From Leifsonia sp. 466MF (GTDB taxonomy: Bacteria; Actinomycetota; Actinomycetes; Actinomycetales; Microbacteriaceae), in contig NZ_LT629696.1 of the NCBI RefSeq assembly GCF_900100265.1, positions 2,604,001 to 2,668,000 on the forward strand: a DNA stretch of 64,000 bases, in the 5' to 3' direction. The notes below the pieces were generated by a model that had not been told where the DNA came from, did not search any database, and saw nothing but the letters and a program-made list of their open reading frames with translations. The translations under genes were made by a program, and so were the position numbers. Positions 1 through 11,846 of this stretch are shown one piece after another. Within the stretch, counting starts at the first letter, position 1. Each line of letters begins with the position of its first letter.

Positions 1-1719
1 GTCGACCAGCTCGCGGGCGTGGGCGAGGCCGCTCTCGGAATCCGGGAGGCCGGAGAGCAGGCGGGCCATCTCGGCGATGCGCTCGTCGCCGTCGAGGCGG
101 CGGACGGACGACTCCGTCACGGCGCCGTCGCTCCCCTTGACCACGGTCAGGTGGTTGGTGGCGAACGCGGCCACCTGGGCCAGGTGCGTGACGACGATGA
201 CCTGCGCGGTCTCGGCGAGCCGCGCGAGGCGGCGGCCGATCTCGATGGCGGAGGCGCCGCCGACGCCGGCGTCGACCTCGTCGAAGATGAAGGTGGGCAC
301 CGGGTCGCTGCCCGCGATGACGACCTCGATCGCCAGCATCACGCGCGACAGCTCGCCGCCCGAGGCTCCCTTGCCGAGCGGGCGGGGCTCGGCGCCGGGA
401 TGCGGCTGAAGCAGGATGGCGACCTGGTCGCGGCCGCTCGCGGTGTAGGCCTGCGGGTCTGCGTCGTCGCGCTGCGTCACCTCGACGACGATGCGCGCGT
501 CGGGCATGGCCAGCGCGGAGAGCTCCTCCGTGACCGCTTCGGACAGGCGTGCGGCGGCGGCCGTGCGCTCGGCGCTCAGGCCGGCGGCGAGCTCGGCGAC
601 CAGCGCGGCATCCGCCTCGACCTCCTGCGTCAGCTCTCCGATGCGGTCGGCGTCGCCGTCGAGCTCCAGCAGGCGCAGGCTGCCCGTCTCGAGCGTGCGG
701 ATGACGTCGTCGAGGGTCGGGCCGTACTTGCGGATCAGGATCGCGAGCTCCGAGCGGCGCTCCTGCACCACCTCCAGCTCGTTGGCCCCGTCGGCGTCGA
801 GCGCCGCGAGGTAGGTCGACAGCTGCGCCGCGATGTCGGAGATCAGGTAGTTCGCTTCCGCGACCGACTCGGCGAGCGGCTGGAGGGCGCTGTCGTGGGG
901 TGCGACGCGCTCCAGCTGGCGGCGTGCGTTGTCGAGCAGGCCTAGGGCGTCCGTGCCCTCGGACTCCTCGGCGCTCAGCAACTCCCGGGCGGCGCCCGCG
1001 GCGAGCCGGAGGTCCTCCAGGTTGGTGAGGCGCTCGGCGCGTTCGGCCAGCTCGTCGTCCTCTCCCGGCTGCGGTGCGACGGACTCGATCTCGGCCATCG
1101 CGACCCGCAGGTCCTCCGCCTCACGCGCGCGGCGGTCTTGATCGGCGATCAACTCGTCGAGTTCGGCGCGGTTGTCGCGCCAGCGGTGGAAGACCTGCTC
1201 GTAGGTGGCCAGCTGCTCCGCGAACTGCGGACCGGCGAACCGGTCGAGGGCGGCCCGCTGGGCGATCGCCGAGCGCAGCCGGATCTGATCGGACTGCCCG
1301 TGGACGACCACGAGCTGCTCGCCGAGCTCGGTCAGCACCGAGACGGGCGCGCTGCGCCCGCCGACGACGGCCCTCGAGCGGCCCTCGGCCGAGACGGAAC
1401 GGCTCAGCACGAGCTCCGCCTCCGCGGTGTCGATGGGGTCGACGTCGCCGCCGGCGTCGCGAACACGTGCGACGACCTCGCCCGACGACGGCACGCGCCA
1501 ACGGCCCTCCACCCAGGCCTGCGGACTGCCGAGGCGGACAGCGCCGGTGTCGGCACGCTCCCCAAGCAGCAGGCCGAGCGCCGAGACCACCATGGTCTTG
1601 CCCGCGCCGGTCTCGCCGGTGATGGCCGTGAATCCCGCGCCGAGCGGGAGGGAGGCGTCTGCGATGACGCCCAGGTCTTTGATCGAGATCTCCTCGATGC
1701 CTCCGCGTGCGTCAGTCAC
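1..1719 (-). CDS. recN: DNA repair protein RecN (3' end cut by window edge)
   Basis: RecN is an SMC-like ATPase that acts on chromosomal DNA in recombinational repair of double-strand breaks. I read it from a GTG at 1719; 573 codons lie in the window and, judged by family length, only a few C-terminal residues are missing. A Walker A motif GETGAGKT sits at residues 35-42; near the C-terminus the ABC signature region (GELSRVMLAIE) and Walker B (FIFDEVDAG) are intact, with coiled-coil-like sequence between. The start overlaps the end of nadK by 8 bases, so the two are translationally coupled. A degenerate SOS-box-like site lies upstream of nadK. Identity is secure; the exact start is less so. 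Confidence 0.95.
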   Translation of the reverse strand, partial: MTDARGGIEEISIKDLGVIADASLPLGAGFTAITGETGAGKTMVVSALGLLLGERADTGAVRLGSPQAWVEGRWRVPSSGEVVARVRDAGGDVDPIDTAEAELVLSRSVSAEGRSRAVVGGRSAPVSVLTELGEQLVVVHGQSDQIRLRSAIAQRAALDRFAGPQFAEQLATYEQVFHRWRDNRAELDELIADQDRRAREAEDLRVAMAEIESVAPQPGEDDELAERAERLTNLEDLRLAAGAARELLSAEESEGTDALGLLDNARRQLERVAPHDSALQPLAESVAEANYLISDIAAQLSTYLAALDADGANELEVVQERRSELAILIRKYGPTLDDVIRTLETGSLRLLELDGDADRIGELTQEVEADAALVAELAAGLSAERTAAAARLSEAVTEELSALAMPDARIVVEVTQRDDADPQAYTASGRDQVAILLQPHPGAEPRPLGKGASGGELSRVMLAIEVVIAGSDPVPTFIFDEVDAGVGGASAIEIGRRLARLAETAQVIVVTHLAQVAAFATNHLTVVKGSDGAVTESSVRRLDGDERIAEMARLLSGLPDSESGLAHARELVD

Positions 1720-2638
1720 GACCGACCGGCCCCCTCCAACCCGTCACGGGGAGGTCGAACTTGTGCACAAGACGGTCGGTGAAGGGCCCAGGGTGGAGCC
1801 GAGCCAGCCGCACCGGGATGGGCGAGCGCCGCACGACGACACGCGCCCCCGGCGGGAGGTCGAACGGACGGCGGCCGTCGCACCAGAGGATGCCGGCGCC
1901 GCCCGCACGGTCGAGCAGCTCGACCGCGAGGGAGGAGTCCGCATCCACCACCAGAGGCCGGGAGAACAGGGCGTGTGCGCTCAGCGGCACGAGCAGCAGC
2001 GCGGCGACGCCGGGCCAGACCACCGGGCCGCCCGCGGAGAACGAGTACGCCGTCGAGCCGGTCGGCGTCGACATGACGACGCCGTCGCAGCCGAAGCTCG
2101 ACATCGGGCGGCCGTCGACCTCGATCACGACTTCGAGCATCCGCTCGCGGCTGGCCTTCTCGACCGTGGCCTCGTTGAGAGCCCAGCTCTCGTAGACGAC
2201 CTCACGGCCGACCTTCACCCGGGCCGACAGCGTCATGCGCTCCTCGACCTCGTAGTCCTTCTCCAGCCCGCGGGCGACCGCGGTCTCGAGGTCGTCGCGC
2301 TCGCTCTCGGCGAGGAACCCGACATGGCCGAGGTTCACGCCGAGGAGCGGGGCCGAGCAGCCGCGCACCAGTTCGGCCGCACGCAGGATGGTGCCGTCGC
2401 CGCCCAGGACGATGACGAGCTCCAGTTCGCTCGGGGCCACGTCGTCGCCGAGCACCGCCACCGCGTCGAGCGACGGATCGGCCTCCAGCAGATCTCGTCG
2501 CTCATCGGCGCTCAGCACCGGGACGACGCCCGCGTCGAGCAGCTGCCGGGACACCCGGACACCCGCCTCGAGGGAGTCCTGACGACCGGTGTGCGCGACG
2601 ACGAGGATGTACCGCGTCGCTGCACCCATCAGTGTCAC
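1712..2638 (-). CDS. nadK: NAD kinase
   Basis: Phosphorylates NAD to NADP in the cytoplasm. The 308-residue protein carries the diagnostic GGDGT motif at residues 79-83, the NLGHVGFLAE segment and the PTGSTAYSFSAGGP active-site region, in family order and at family length. GTG at 2638 is four bases after an AGGAGG Shine-Dalgarno; an in-frame ATG at 2629 is 13 bases from it and is the alternative. It sits between tlyA and recN, an arrangement common in actinobacteria. The 90-base gap to tlyA suggests it may have its own promoter. Confidence 0.96.
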   Translation of the reverse strand: MTLMGAATRYILVVAHTGRQDSLEAGVRVSRQLLDAGVVPVLSADERRDLLEADPSLDAVAVLGDDVAPSELELVIVLGGDGTILRAAELVRGCSAPLLGVNLGHVGFLAESERDDLETAVARGLEKDYEVEERMTLSARVKVGREVVYESWALNEATVEKASRERMLEVVIEVDGRPMSSFGCDGVVMSTPTGSTAYSFSAGGPVVWPGVAALLLVPLSAHALFSRPLVVDADSSLAVELLDRAGGAGILWCDGRRPFDLPPGARVVVRRSPIPVRLARLHPGPFTDRLVHKFDLPVTGWRGPVGRD

Positions 2639-2649
2639 GTTCCCTCCTG

Positions 2650-2665
2650 TCGAAAAGCCGTTCTC
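2650..2665. promoter_or_regulatory. Degenerate SOS-box-like site upstream of nadK-recN
   Basis: The plus strand reads TCGAAAAGCCGTTCTC. Against the actinobacterial LexA consensus TCGAAC-N4-GTTCGA it matches TCGAA and GTTC but misses three positions. It lies 12-27 bases before the nadK start, in the leader that also serves recN, a typical SOS gene. Weak support on its own. Confidence 0.25.
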
Positions 2666-2728
2666 CCATTCTGTCTGTTTTCACGCGCAGGGCGAGGCCA
2701 CGCGGCCAGGTTTGTGGAGAACGTTCAC

Positions 2729-3529
2729 CTAGCGCGAAAGTCGCACGACCTCGTCGCGCAGTCCGGACGGGTCCGGCGCGCCCGAGCGCAACCAGACCAG
2801 GAACTCGCGGTTACCGTGCCCTCCGGCGATCGGCGACGGGATGAGGCCCGCCGTTCCGAGGCCGACGTCGTGAGCCGCCCACAGCACGTCGGACACCGCG
2901 TCGGCCCGGAGGCCCGCATCCCGGACCACGCCCTCGCGGATGCCCTGCCGTCCGACCTCGAACTGCGGCTTGATGAGCAGGAGGAAGTCGGCGCCGCGGA
3001 CGGCCGCGGCCACCAGTGCGGGAAGCACCTGCGTGAGCGAGATGAACGACAGGTCGGCCACCACGAGGTCCGGGCGCACGTCGTCGCCGGTCAGACCGGC
3101 GAGCACCTCGGGCGAGAGGGAGCGGACGTTGACGCCCTCGTACGATTCGAGGCGCTCCTCCCCCGCCAGCGCGGGCGACAGCTGGCCGTGCCCCACGTCG
3201 ACGGCGATCACGCGGGCGGCGCCGCGTTCCAGCAGCACCTGCGTGAAGCCCCCGGTGGATGCGCCGGCGTCGAGAGCGATCCGGCCCGCCGGGTCCACTC
3301 CGAAGCCGTCGAGGGCGGCGATGAGCTTGTGAGCGCCGCGGCTGACGTAGTGGTCGGCTCCGGCGATCCGCAGTTCCTGCCCGTCGCCGACCTTCGCCGC
3401 CGCGCGGACCACCGGCTGCCCGTCGACGGTGACCAGCCCCTCCGCGATCAGAGCGGCCGCGTGCGACCGAGAGCGGGCGAGGCCGCGCTCGGCCAGGGCG
3501 ACGTCGAGCCGCCGCTCAGCTCCGGCCAT
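2729..3529 (-). CDS. tlyA: TlyA family rRNA 2'-O-methyltransferase
   Basis: A 266-residue protein with an N-terminal S4 RNA-binding domain (about residues 5-65) and an FtsJ-like Rossmann methyltransferase domain. The SAM-binding segment LDAGASTGGFTQVLL is clear, and the family's catalytic pattern is represented by VDVGHGQL, VADLSFISL and LLIKPQFE. Actinobacterial TlyA 2'-O-methylates 16S and 23S rRNA, which affects capreomycin sensitivity; that role is from the family, not shown here. The start overlaps the preceding 53-codon ORF by 14 bases. Confidence 0.94.
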   Translation of the reverse strand: MAGAERRLDVALAERGLARSRSHAAALIAEGLVTVDGQPVVRAAAKVGDGQELRIAGADHYVSRGAHKLIAALDGFGVDPAGRIALDAGASTGGFTQVLLERGAARVIAVDVGHGQLSPALAGEERLESYEGVNVRSLSPEVLAGLTGDDVRPDLVVADLSFISLTQVLPALVAAAVRGADFLLLIKPQFEVGRQGIREGVVRDAGLRADAVSDVLWAAHDVGLGTAGLIPSPIAGGHGNREFLVWLRSGAPDPSGLRDEVVRLSR

Positions 3530-3677
3530 GGTCGTCGTCGCCTTCCAGGGTGCGACGGAGCTGCTCGTGGAGGTTCGCGTAGGCGTCGGCCCGTGCGGCC
3601 AGCGGCTGCTCCTCGATCACATCCAGCCGGTCGACGAGGCCGCCCTCGCCGACCGATCCCTGCGGTTCATCGGACAT
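3516..3677 (-). CDS. Small conserved-position protein between tyrS and tlyA (53 aa)
   Basis: A short ORF starting ATG at 3677 and ending TGA at 3518-3516. The product is acidic and hydrophilic, starts MSDEPQGSVGEGG, contains a predicted helix around DAYANLHEQLRRTLE, and ends in an acidic-basic tail. It overlaps the start of tlyA by 14 bases and follows tyrS closely, so coupling with tlyA is likely. It has no signal peptide or membrane segment. Function unknown; a small ORF at this position is something I recall from other actinobacteria, without a known role. Confidence 0.7.
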   Translation of the reverse strand: MSDEPQGSVGEGGLVDRLDVIEEQPLAARADAYANLHEQLRRTLEGDDDHGRS

Positions 3678-3699
3678 GGCTCAACCGTACGTCAGCGCC

Positions 3700-5049
3700 T
3701 CACGCGACGAAGACACCCGCGAGGGTCTTCTTTCCGCGTCGCAGCACCACCATGTCCCCGGGCAGCACCGAGGAGCCGATGGGCTGCTCCGCGTCCTCGA
3801 CCTTTGCGTTGTTGACGGAGACGCCGCCCTGGGCGACCGCGCGCCGCGCCTCGCCGAGGCTCGACGTCAGCCCCGTGTCGACGAGCGCCTGCGCGACCGT
3901 CGTCGACGGCGCGGTGGTGGTCGTGTTGGGGAGTTCGCGGAGGGCGGCCTCGAGCGTCGCCGCGTCCAGGTCGGCCAGTTCGCCCTGGCCGAAGAGCGCC
4001 TGGGAGGCCGCGATGGCCGCCTCGGTCGCCGCGACGCCGTGCACGAGCGAGGTGACCTCGAACGCCAGCCGTCGCTGCGCCTCGCGCTTGAACGGCTCGT
4101 CGGCCACCTTCTGCGCCAGCTCCTCGATCTCGGCCCTGGACAGGAAGGTGAAGATCTTGAGCCGGTCGATCACGTCGGCGTCGTCTGTGTTCAGCCAGAA
4201 CTGGTACATCGCGTACGGCGTCGTCAGCGTCGGATCGAGCCAGACGGCGTTTCCCTCGCTCTTGCCGAACTTGGTGCCGTCGCTGTTGGTGATCAGAGGC
4301 GTCCCGATGGCGTGAACGTGCGCGCCCTCGACCTTGCGGATGAGCTCGGTGCCGCTGGTCAGGTTGCCCCACTGGTCGCTTCCGCCGGTCTGCAGCACGC
4401 AGCCGTACTGGCGGTAGAGCTCGAGGAAGTCCATCCCCTGCAGGATCTGGTAGCTGAACTCGGTGTACGAGATGCCCTCGTCGGAGTTGAGGCGCGCGGC
4501 CACCGCATCCTTCTTGAGCATGGTGCCGACCCGGAAGTGCTTGCCGATCTCGCGCAGGAAGTCGATCGCCGACATCGGCGCCGTCCAGTCGAGGTTGTTC
4601 ACCAGCCGGACGGCGTTGTCGCCCTCGTCGGAGAGGAAGCGGGTGACCTGCGCCTGCAGGTAGCCGACCCACTCCGCGACGGTCTCCTTGGTGTTGAGGG
4701 TGCGCTCGGCCGTCGGCCGGGGATCGCCGATCAGCCCGGTGGAACCGCCGACCAGCCCGAGCGGCCGGTGGCCGGCGAGCTGGAGGCGCCGCATGGTGAG
4801 CAGCTGCACCAGGTTGCCGAGGTGGAGGCTCGGCGCGGTCGGGTCGAAGCCGCAGTAGTACGTGATCGGGCCGCCGGCCAGGAGCTCCTTGAGGGCGGTC
4901 TCATCCGTCGACACGTGGATGAGTCCGCGCCACTTCAGCTCGTCCCAGACGTCGTCGAAGGACGCGTCGTTGGCCTGTGCGGCGAGCCCGTGCGCGCGGA
5001 CGCTGTCTGCGCTGCTGCTCGGATCGCGGGAGAGGGCGGTTTCTGACAC
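3700..5049 (-). CDS. tyrS: Tyrosyl-tRNA synthetase
   Basis: Charges tRNA-Tyr with tyrosine. The 449-residue class I synthetase has the HIGH-type motif HLGN at residues 76-79, the tyrosine pocket around YCGFDPTAPS, a KMSKS-type loop KFGKS at 260-264, and a C-terminal S4-like RNA-binding domain ending with VVLRRGKKTLAGV. The GTG start at 5049 is preceded by TAACCT six bases upstream (5061-5056), which fits a leaderless mRNA; no Shine-Dalgarno is visible. It is divergent from the satD-like gene and shares its intergenic region. Confidence 0.97.
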   Translation of the reverse strand: MSETALSRDPSSSADSVRAHGLAAQANDASFDDVWDELKWRGLIHVSTDETALKELLAGGPITYYCGFDPTAPSLHLGNLVQLLTMRRLQLAGHRPLGLVGGSTGLIGDPRPTAERTLNTKETVAEWVGYLQAQVTRFLSDEGDNAVRLVNNLDWTAPMSAIDFLREIGKHFRVGTMLKKDAVAARLNSDEGISYTEFSYQILQGMDFLELYRQYGCVLQTGGSDQWGNLTSGTELIRKVEGAHVHAIGTPLITNSDGTKFGKSEGNAVWLDPTLTTPYAMYQFWLNTDDADVIDRLKIFTFLSRAEIEELAQKVADEPFKREAQRRLAFEVTSLVHGVAATEAAIAASQALFGQGELADLDAATLEAALRELPNTTTTAPSTTVAQALVDTGLTSSLGEARRAVAQGGVSVNNAKVEDAEQPIGSSVLPGDMVVLRRGKKTLAGVFVA

Positions 5050-5103
5050 GCGTTCAGGTTATCAGCGGGTGTCCCGGCGGATGCAGCGGGGCGGGCGTCC
5101 CTC

Positions 5104-5183
5104 GATCAGGGCAGCAGACCTGATGTGCTGGTCATCAGGCTGAGAGACCTGATATCATGCTCATCAGGCCCACGGCCCTGATG
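5104..5183 (+). promoter_or_regulatory. 29-bp-phased operator array before the satD-like gene
   Basis: Two palindromes of the form CCTGATR-N7-CATCAGG lie at 5119-5139 and 5148-5168. A further left half-site CCTGATG is at 5177-5183 and a right half-site GATCAGG at 5104-5110. Left half-sites start at 5119, 5148 and 5177 and right half-sites at 5104, 5133 and 5162, all exactly 29 bp apart. A TATCAT -10-like box (5153-5158) falls inside the second palindrome, so a bound repressor would cover the core promoter. The adjacent gene encodes a protein with a helix-turn-helix and is the natural candidate ligand. Confidence 0.7.
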
Positions 5184-5195
5184 AAGGAGGCCCGG

Positions 5196-5825
5196 ATGTT
5201 CGTGATCACCGCCGACCAGGTCGACAGCCGACGGCGCGCCGACATCGTCGCCCCGACGCTCGACACCATCCATGAGCGCTACGGCGAGCGCCTCGCCCTG
5301 CCACCGGACCGCAACGCCGGAGACGAGCTGCAGACGCTGACGGCGGATCCGGCGACGGCACTCGACCTCGTCCTCGATCTCACCCGCGACGGGGCCTGGA
5401 GCGTGGGGCTCGGGCTGGGCGACGTGCGCCTCCCCCTGCCGGACAACACCCGGGAGGCCACCGGGGATGCGTTCATCGCGGCGCGCGCGGCGGTCACCCG
5501 CGCAAAACGCGCCCCCGCCCGATTCGCCGTCGAGGCGGTCGCCGCCGAGGAGCCCGCAGCAGATGCGGAGGCGCTGCTCACCCTGCTGCTGACCCTCCGC
5601 GAGGGGCGCACCGCCGCCGGCTGGGAGCTCTACGACCTCGTCTCGTCCGGACTCACCCAGGCCGAGGCGGGCGCCCGGCTCGGCATCACCCCGCAGTCGG
5701 CCAGCGATCGTGCGCGGGCCGGGGCGCTCCGTGCAGAACTGGCGGCCATCCCGGCGCTGACTAGGCTGTTGGCACGTGCCGACGCGGCCCAGGCCGATCG
5801 GCGGACAGCCGAGGAGGACGCATGA
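5196..5825 (+). CDS. SatD-like protein with C-terminal helix-turn-helix
   Basis: A 209-residue protein starting MFVITADQVDSRRR. The ATG at 5196 is chosen because AAGGAGG lies five bases before it; longer reading frames would run into the operator. The N-terminal two thirds resemble SatD-family proteins (ITADQVDS start, RNAGDELQTL core). Residues near the end (GLTQAEAGARLGITPQSAS) look like a winged or simple helix-turn-helix. It overlaps the next gene by ATGA. Together with the phased palindromes upstream this suggests an autoregulated two-gene operon. The cellular role of SatD proteins is not settled. Confidence 0.8.
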   Translation: MFVITADQVDSRRRADIVAPTLDTIHERYGERLALPPDRNAGDELQTLTADPATALDLVLDLTRDGAWSVGLGLGDVRLPLPDNTREATGDAFIAARAAVTRAKRAPARFAVEAVAAEEPAADAEALLTLLLTLREGRTAAGWELYDLVSSGLTQAEAGARLGITPQSASDRARAGALRAELAAIPALTRLLARADAAQADRRTAEEDA

Positions 5826-6427
5826 CCACGTGGCCGCCGGTGCCAGTGCTGCTGAACCAGGTGGCGCCGCACGCGCTCTGGGTGCTCGCCCTCCTCCTGC
5901 TGCTCGCCTCACTCGGCTGCATCGTGGCCACGTTGCGGACACCGCGTCGCCCGCTGGTCTACTGCGCGACCGCATTGCTGGCCGCTTCCCTGGTGATCGT
6001 CCTCATCCCGGCGCAGCACGCGCCCTTCGTGCTCAGACTGCTGATCGGTGCAGCCACCCTCGCCCTGGCGGTGCTCGGCGGCTGGCCCGTCTCGCAACTG
6101 GTCCTCGCGCTGGCCACACGCAGCACGACCGAGCCGAGCGCCCACGGCGGCATCCTGGTGCGAGCGGTGACGCCGGAAGGCGGCACGACCACCCGCGAGG
6201 TACTCCGAGGCGGCACCACCATCGGCCTTCTGGAGCGGCTGGCCGCGGCCGGGACGATCATGGCCGGCTTCCCCGAGGGGCTGGCCGTCCTGGTCGCCAT
6301 CAAGGGCGTCGGCCGGTTCACGGAACTCGAGGAGGCCGAGGCGCGCGAGCGCTTCATCATCGGCACCCTGACCAGCATCATCTGGGCGTGCGTCTGCGCG
6401 GCCGTCTTCCGGATCGTGGCCGGCTGA
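5822..6427 (+). CDS. Integral membrane protein, partner of the SatD-like protein
   Basis: A 201-residue hydrophobic protein with about four transmembrane segments: roughly residues 15-37, 45-62, 67-90 and 178-199. The stretch around residues 110-170 is soluble and includes an Arg/Glu-rich helix before the last membrane segment (FTELEEAEARERFIIG). It overlaps the satD-like gene by four bases (ATGA), so the two are co-translated. A membrane protein next to SatD is a recurrent pairing in actinobacteria as far as I recall; no enzymatic motif is visible and I assign no function. Confidence 0.78.
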   Translation: MTTWPPVPVLLNQVAPHALWVLALLLLLASLGCIVATLRTPRRPLVYCATALLAASLVIVLIPAQHAPFVLRLLIGAATLALAVLGGWPVSQLVLALATRSTTEPSAHGGILVRAVTPEGGTTTREVLRGGTTIGLLERLAAAGTIMAGFPEGLAVLVAIKGVGRFTELEEAEARERFIIGTLTSIIWACVCAAVFRIVAG

Positions 6428-6449
6428 ACCGCGCCGCCACGGCATCCCG

Positions 6450-7079
6450 TCAGTCGTCGGACTTGGGATGCCGCTTGTACAGCGAAACGGTGGGGTCGCC
6501 CGTCAGCCAGTAGCGCCACGGGTACGCGAGTCCGCCGCCCGCCCCGGAGACTCCCGTCCTCGGTCCGGTCGAGTACTCCGCCTGCTCCGTCGGCAGCAGC
6601 AGCTCGAACGGCGGGCCGAAGAGGTCGGCGCCGTCGTCGGCGAGGCTCATCCCGGCGGCGACGACGAGTCGTGCCGGTCCCCGCGCGAGGTCGCGGTGCG
6701 GGATGCGGCGGCCGCTGCCCCCGACGCGCCGCAGCTCGGCGAGGTCCTCCCCCTCGATCACCTCCGCCGCGCGCAGCAGCACGGCGGTCGCCTCGCCCTC
6801 GGGCGAGCACACGACGTTGGCGCACACATGCATCCCGTACGTGAAGTAGGCGTACAGATGGCCGGGCGGCCCGTACATGACGGCGTTGCGGCGGGTGCGG
6901 CCGCGGAAGGCGTGCGACCCGGGGTCGAGGCCGTCGCCGATGTACGCCTCCACCTCGGTGATCCGCAGCCCGACCGTCCCCTCCGGCGTCTCGTGCCGCA
7001 GAACGGCGCCGAGCAGCTGCGGCGCGACCTCGAGCGACGACGCCAGGAAGACGTCGCGCTCGGGCCGGTACAGCGTCAC
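6450..7079 (-). CDS. 3-methyladenine DNA glycosylase (AAG/MPG family)
   Basis: A 209-residue base-excision repair enzyme that removes alkylated purines. Family landmarks are the EVEAYIGDGLDPGSHAFRG segment, with the catalytic Glu and the SHAFRG turn, then RNAVMYGPPGHLYAYFTYGMH, and GVGV-region equivalents near LARGPARLV. Length matches bacterial AAG. It starts on GTG one base after the stop of the 40-residue membrane protein and ends the argH-side operon, so it probably rides on the arginine transcript. Starts and boundaries are supported by tight spacing on both sides. Confidence 0.92.
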   Translation of the reverse strand: MTLYRPERDVFLASSLEVAPQLLGAVLRHETPEGTVGLRITEVEAYIGDGLDPGSHAFRGRTRRNAVMYGPPGHLYAYFTYGMHVCANVVCSPEGEATAVLLRAAEVIEGEDLAELRRVGGSGRRIPHRDLARGPARLVVAAGMSLADDGADLFGPPFELLLPTEQAEYSTGPRTGVSGAGGGLAYPWRYWLTGDPTVSLYKRHPKSDD

Positions 7080-7080
7080 G

Positions 7081-7202
7081 TCAGAAGATCCGGCCGCCCG
7101 CGGCGACGGCGACGACCAGCCCGATCACGATGACCGCGACGGCGAGCACCACGACGGCCGGGATGATCCAGGGTCGCTTCCGCTCCGGTTCGAAACGCGC
7201 CA

Positions 7203-7203
<1 letters not shown>
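7081..7203 (-). CDS. 40-residue single-pass membrane protein downstream of argH
   Basis: A 40-codon ORF starting ATG at 7203, sharing an A with the argH stop (TGATG). The product has a basic N-terminus (MARFEPERKRPW) followed by one strongly hydrophobic segment rich in Val, Ile and Ala (residues 13-36), so it should insert in the membrane with the N-terminus inside. It is followed after one base by the DNA glycosylase. Overlap on one side and one-base spacing on the other make it a believable gene. Function unknown. Confidence 0.65.
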
Positions 7204-10898
<3,695 letters not shown>

Positions 10899-10902
<4 letters not shown>

Positions 10903-11846
10903 GCGGGCACCACCTCCGTCCCGATGCCGGACTGCGTGAACACCTCGAGCAGGATCGAGTGCGGCACCCGCCCGTCGATGATCGCCGCTTTCTCCACTCC
11001 ACCGTCGACCGCGTCGAGGCACGCCGCCATCTTCGGGATCATGCCCGATTCCAGCGACGGCAGCAGGTCGCGGAGCTCGTCCGCACCGATCTTCGACAGC
11101 AGCGAGTCGCGGTTCGGCCAGTCGCTGTACAGCCCGGCGACGTCCGTCAGGATCACCAGCTTGGCGGCCCCCAGCGCGACCGCGAGCGCCGCCGCCGCCG
11201 CATCCGCGTTGACGTTGAGCGCCTGGGCCGCGTCGTCGATGTCCGGCGCGATCGACGACACGACGGGGATGCGTCCGGCGGCCAGCTGCGCCAGCACGGC
11301 CTCGGGATCCACAGCGACGACGTCTCCGACGAGGCCGAGGTCGACCTCTTCGCCGTCGATCACCGCCGCGCGGCGCCGGCCCTGGAAGAGCCCGGCGTCC
11401 TCGCCCGAAAGTCCTGCCGCGAGCGGGCCGTGCTTGTTGATGTTGCCCACGATGTCGCGGTTGATCTGCCCGGTCAGCACCATCCGGACGACCTCCATGG
11501 CCTCCGGGGTCGTGACGCGGTAGCCGCCGCGGAACTCCGAGTCGATGCCGAGCCGGTCGAGCATGGCGGAGATCTGCGGACCCCCGCCGTGCACGACGAC
11601 CGGGCGGAGACCGGCGTAACGCAGGTAGACCATGTCCTCGGCGAAGGTGCGCTGCAACTCCTCGTTCACCATGGCGTTGCCGCCGAACTTCACCACGATG
11701 ATGCGGTCGTGGAAGGTCTTGAGCCACGGCAGCGACTCGATGAGGGTCTCGGCCTTCGCCGCCGCGGCCGCGTGGTCGCGTTCGGCTGCGTCCGCAGCCA
11801 GGTCTCTCTCGGTCTGGTCGGTGTCCATGTCGTCCGTCGCGGTCAT
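10899..11846 (-). CDS. argB: Acetylglutamate kinase
   Basis: Phosphorylates N-acetylglutamate; usually the feedback-controlled step when arginine-sensitive. The 315-residue amino-acid-kinase fold shows the KFGGNAM phosphate loop, [10 protein letters not shown], and [15 protein letters not shown]. An N-terminal helix rich in Ala, Asp and Glu (about residues 1-35) precedes the core; such an N-helix is typical of arginine-inhibited hexameric NAGKs. ATG at 11846 overlaps the argJ stop (TGATG). Confidence 0.97.

Noticed and set aside
1427..4315. Uninterrupted 962-codon plus-strand frame opposite recN-nadK-tlyA-tyrS
   Set aside because: It is antisense to four well-identified genes, its product is a low-complexity Arg/His/Asp-rich sequence, and such frames arise from GC-rich third codon positions.
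5104..5183. 29-bp repeats read as a CRISPR array
   Set aside because: The repeats are direct neighbours without spacers, each only partly conserved, and there are no cas genes; phased operators explain them.
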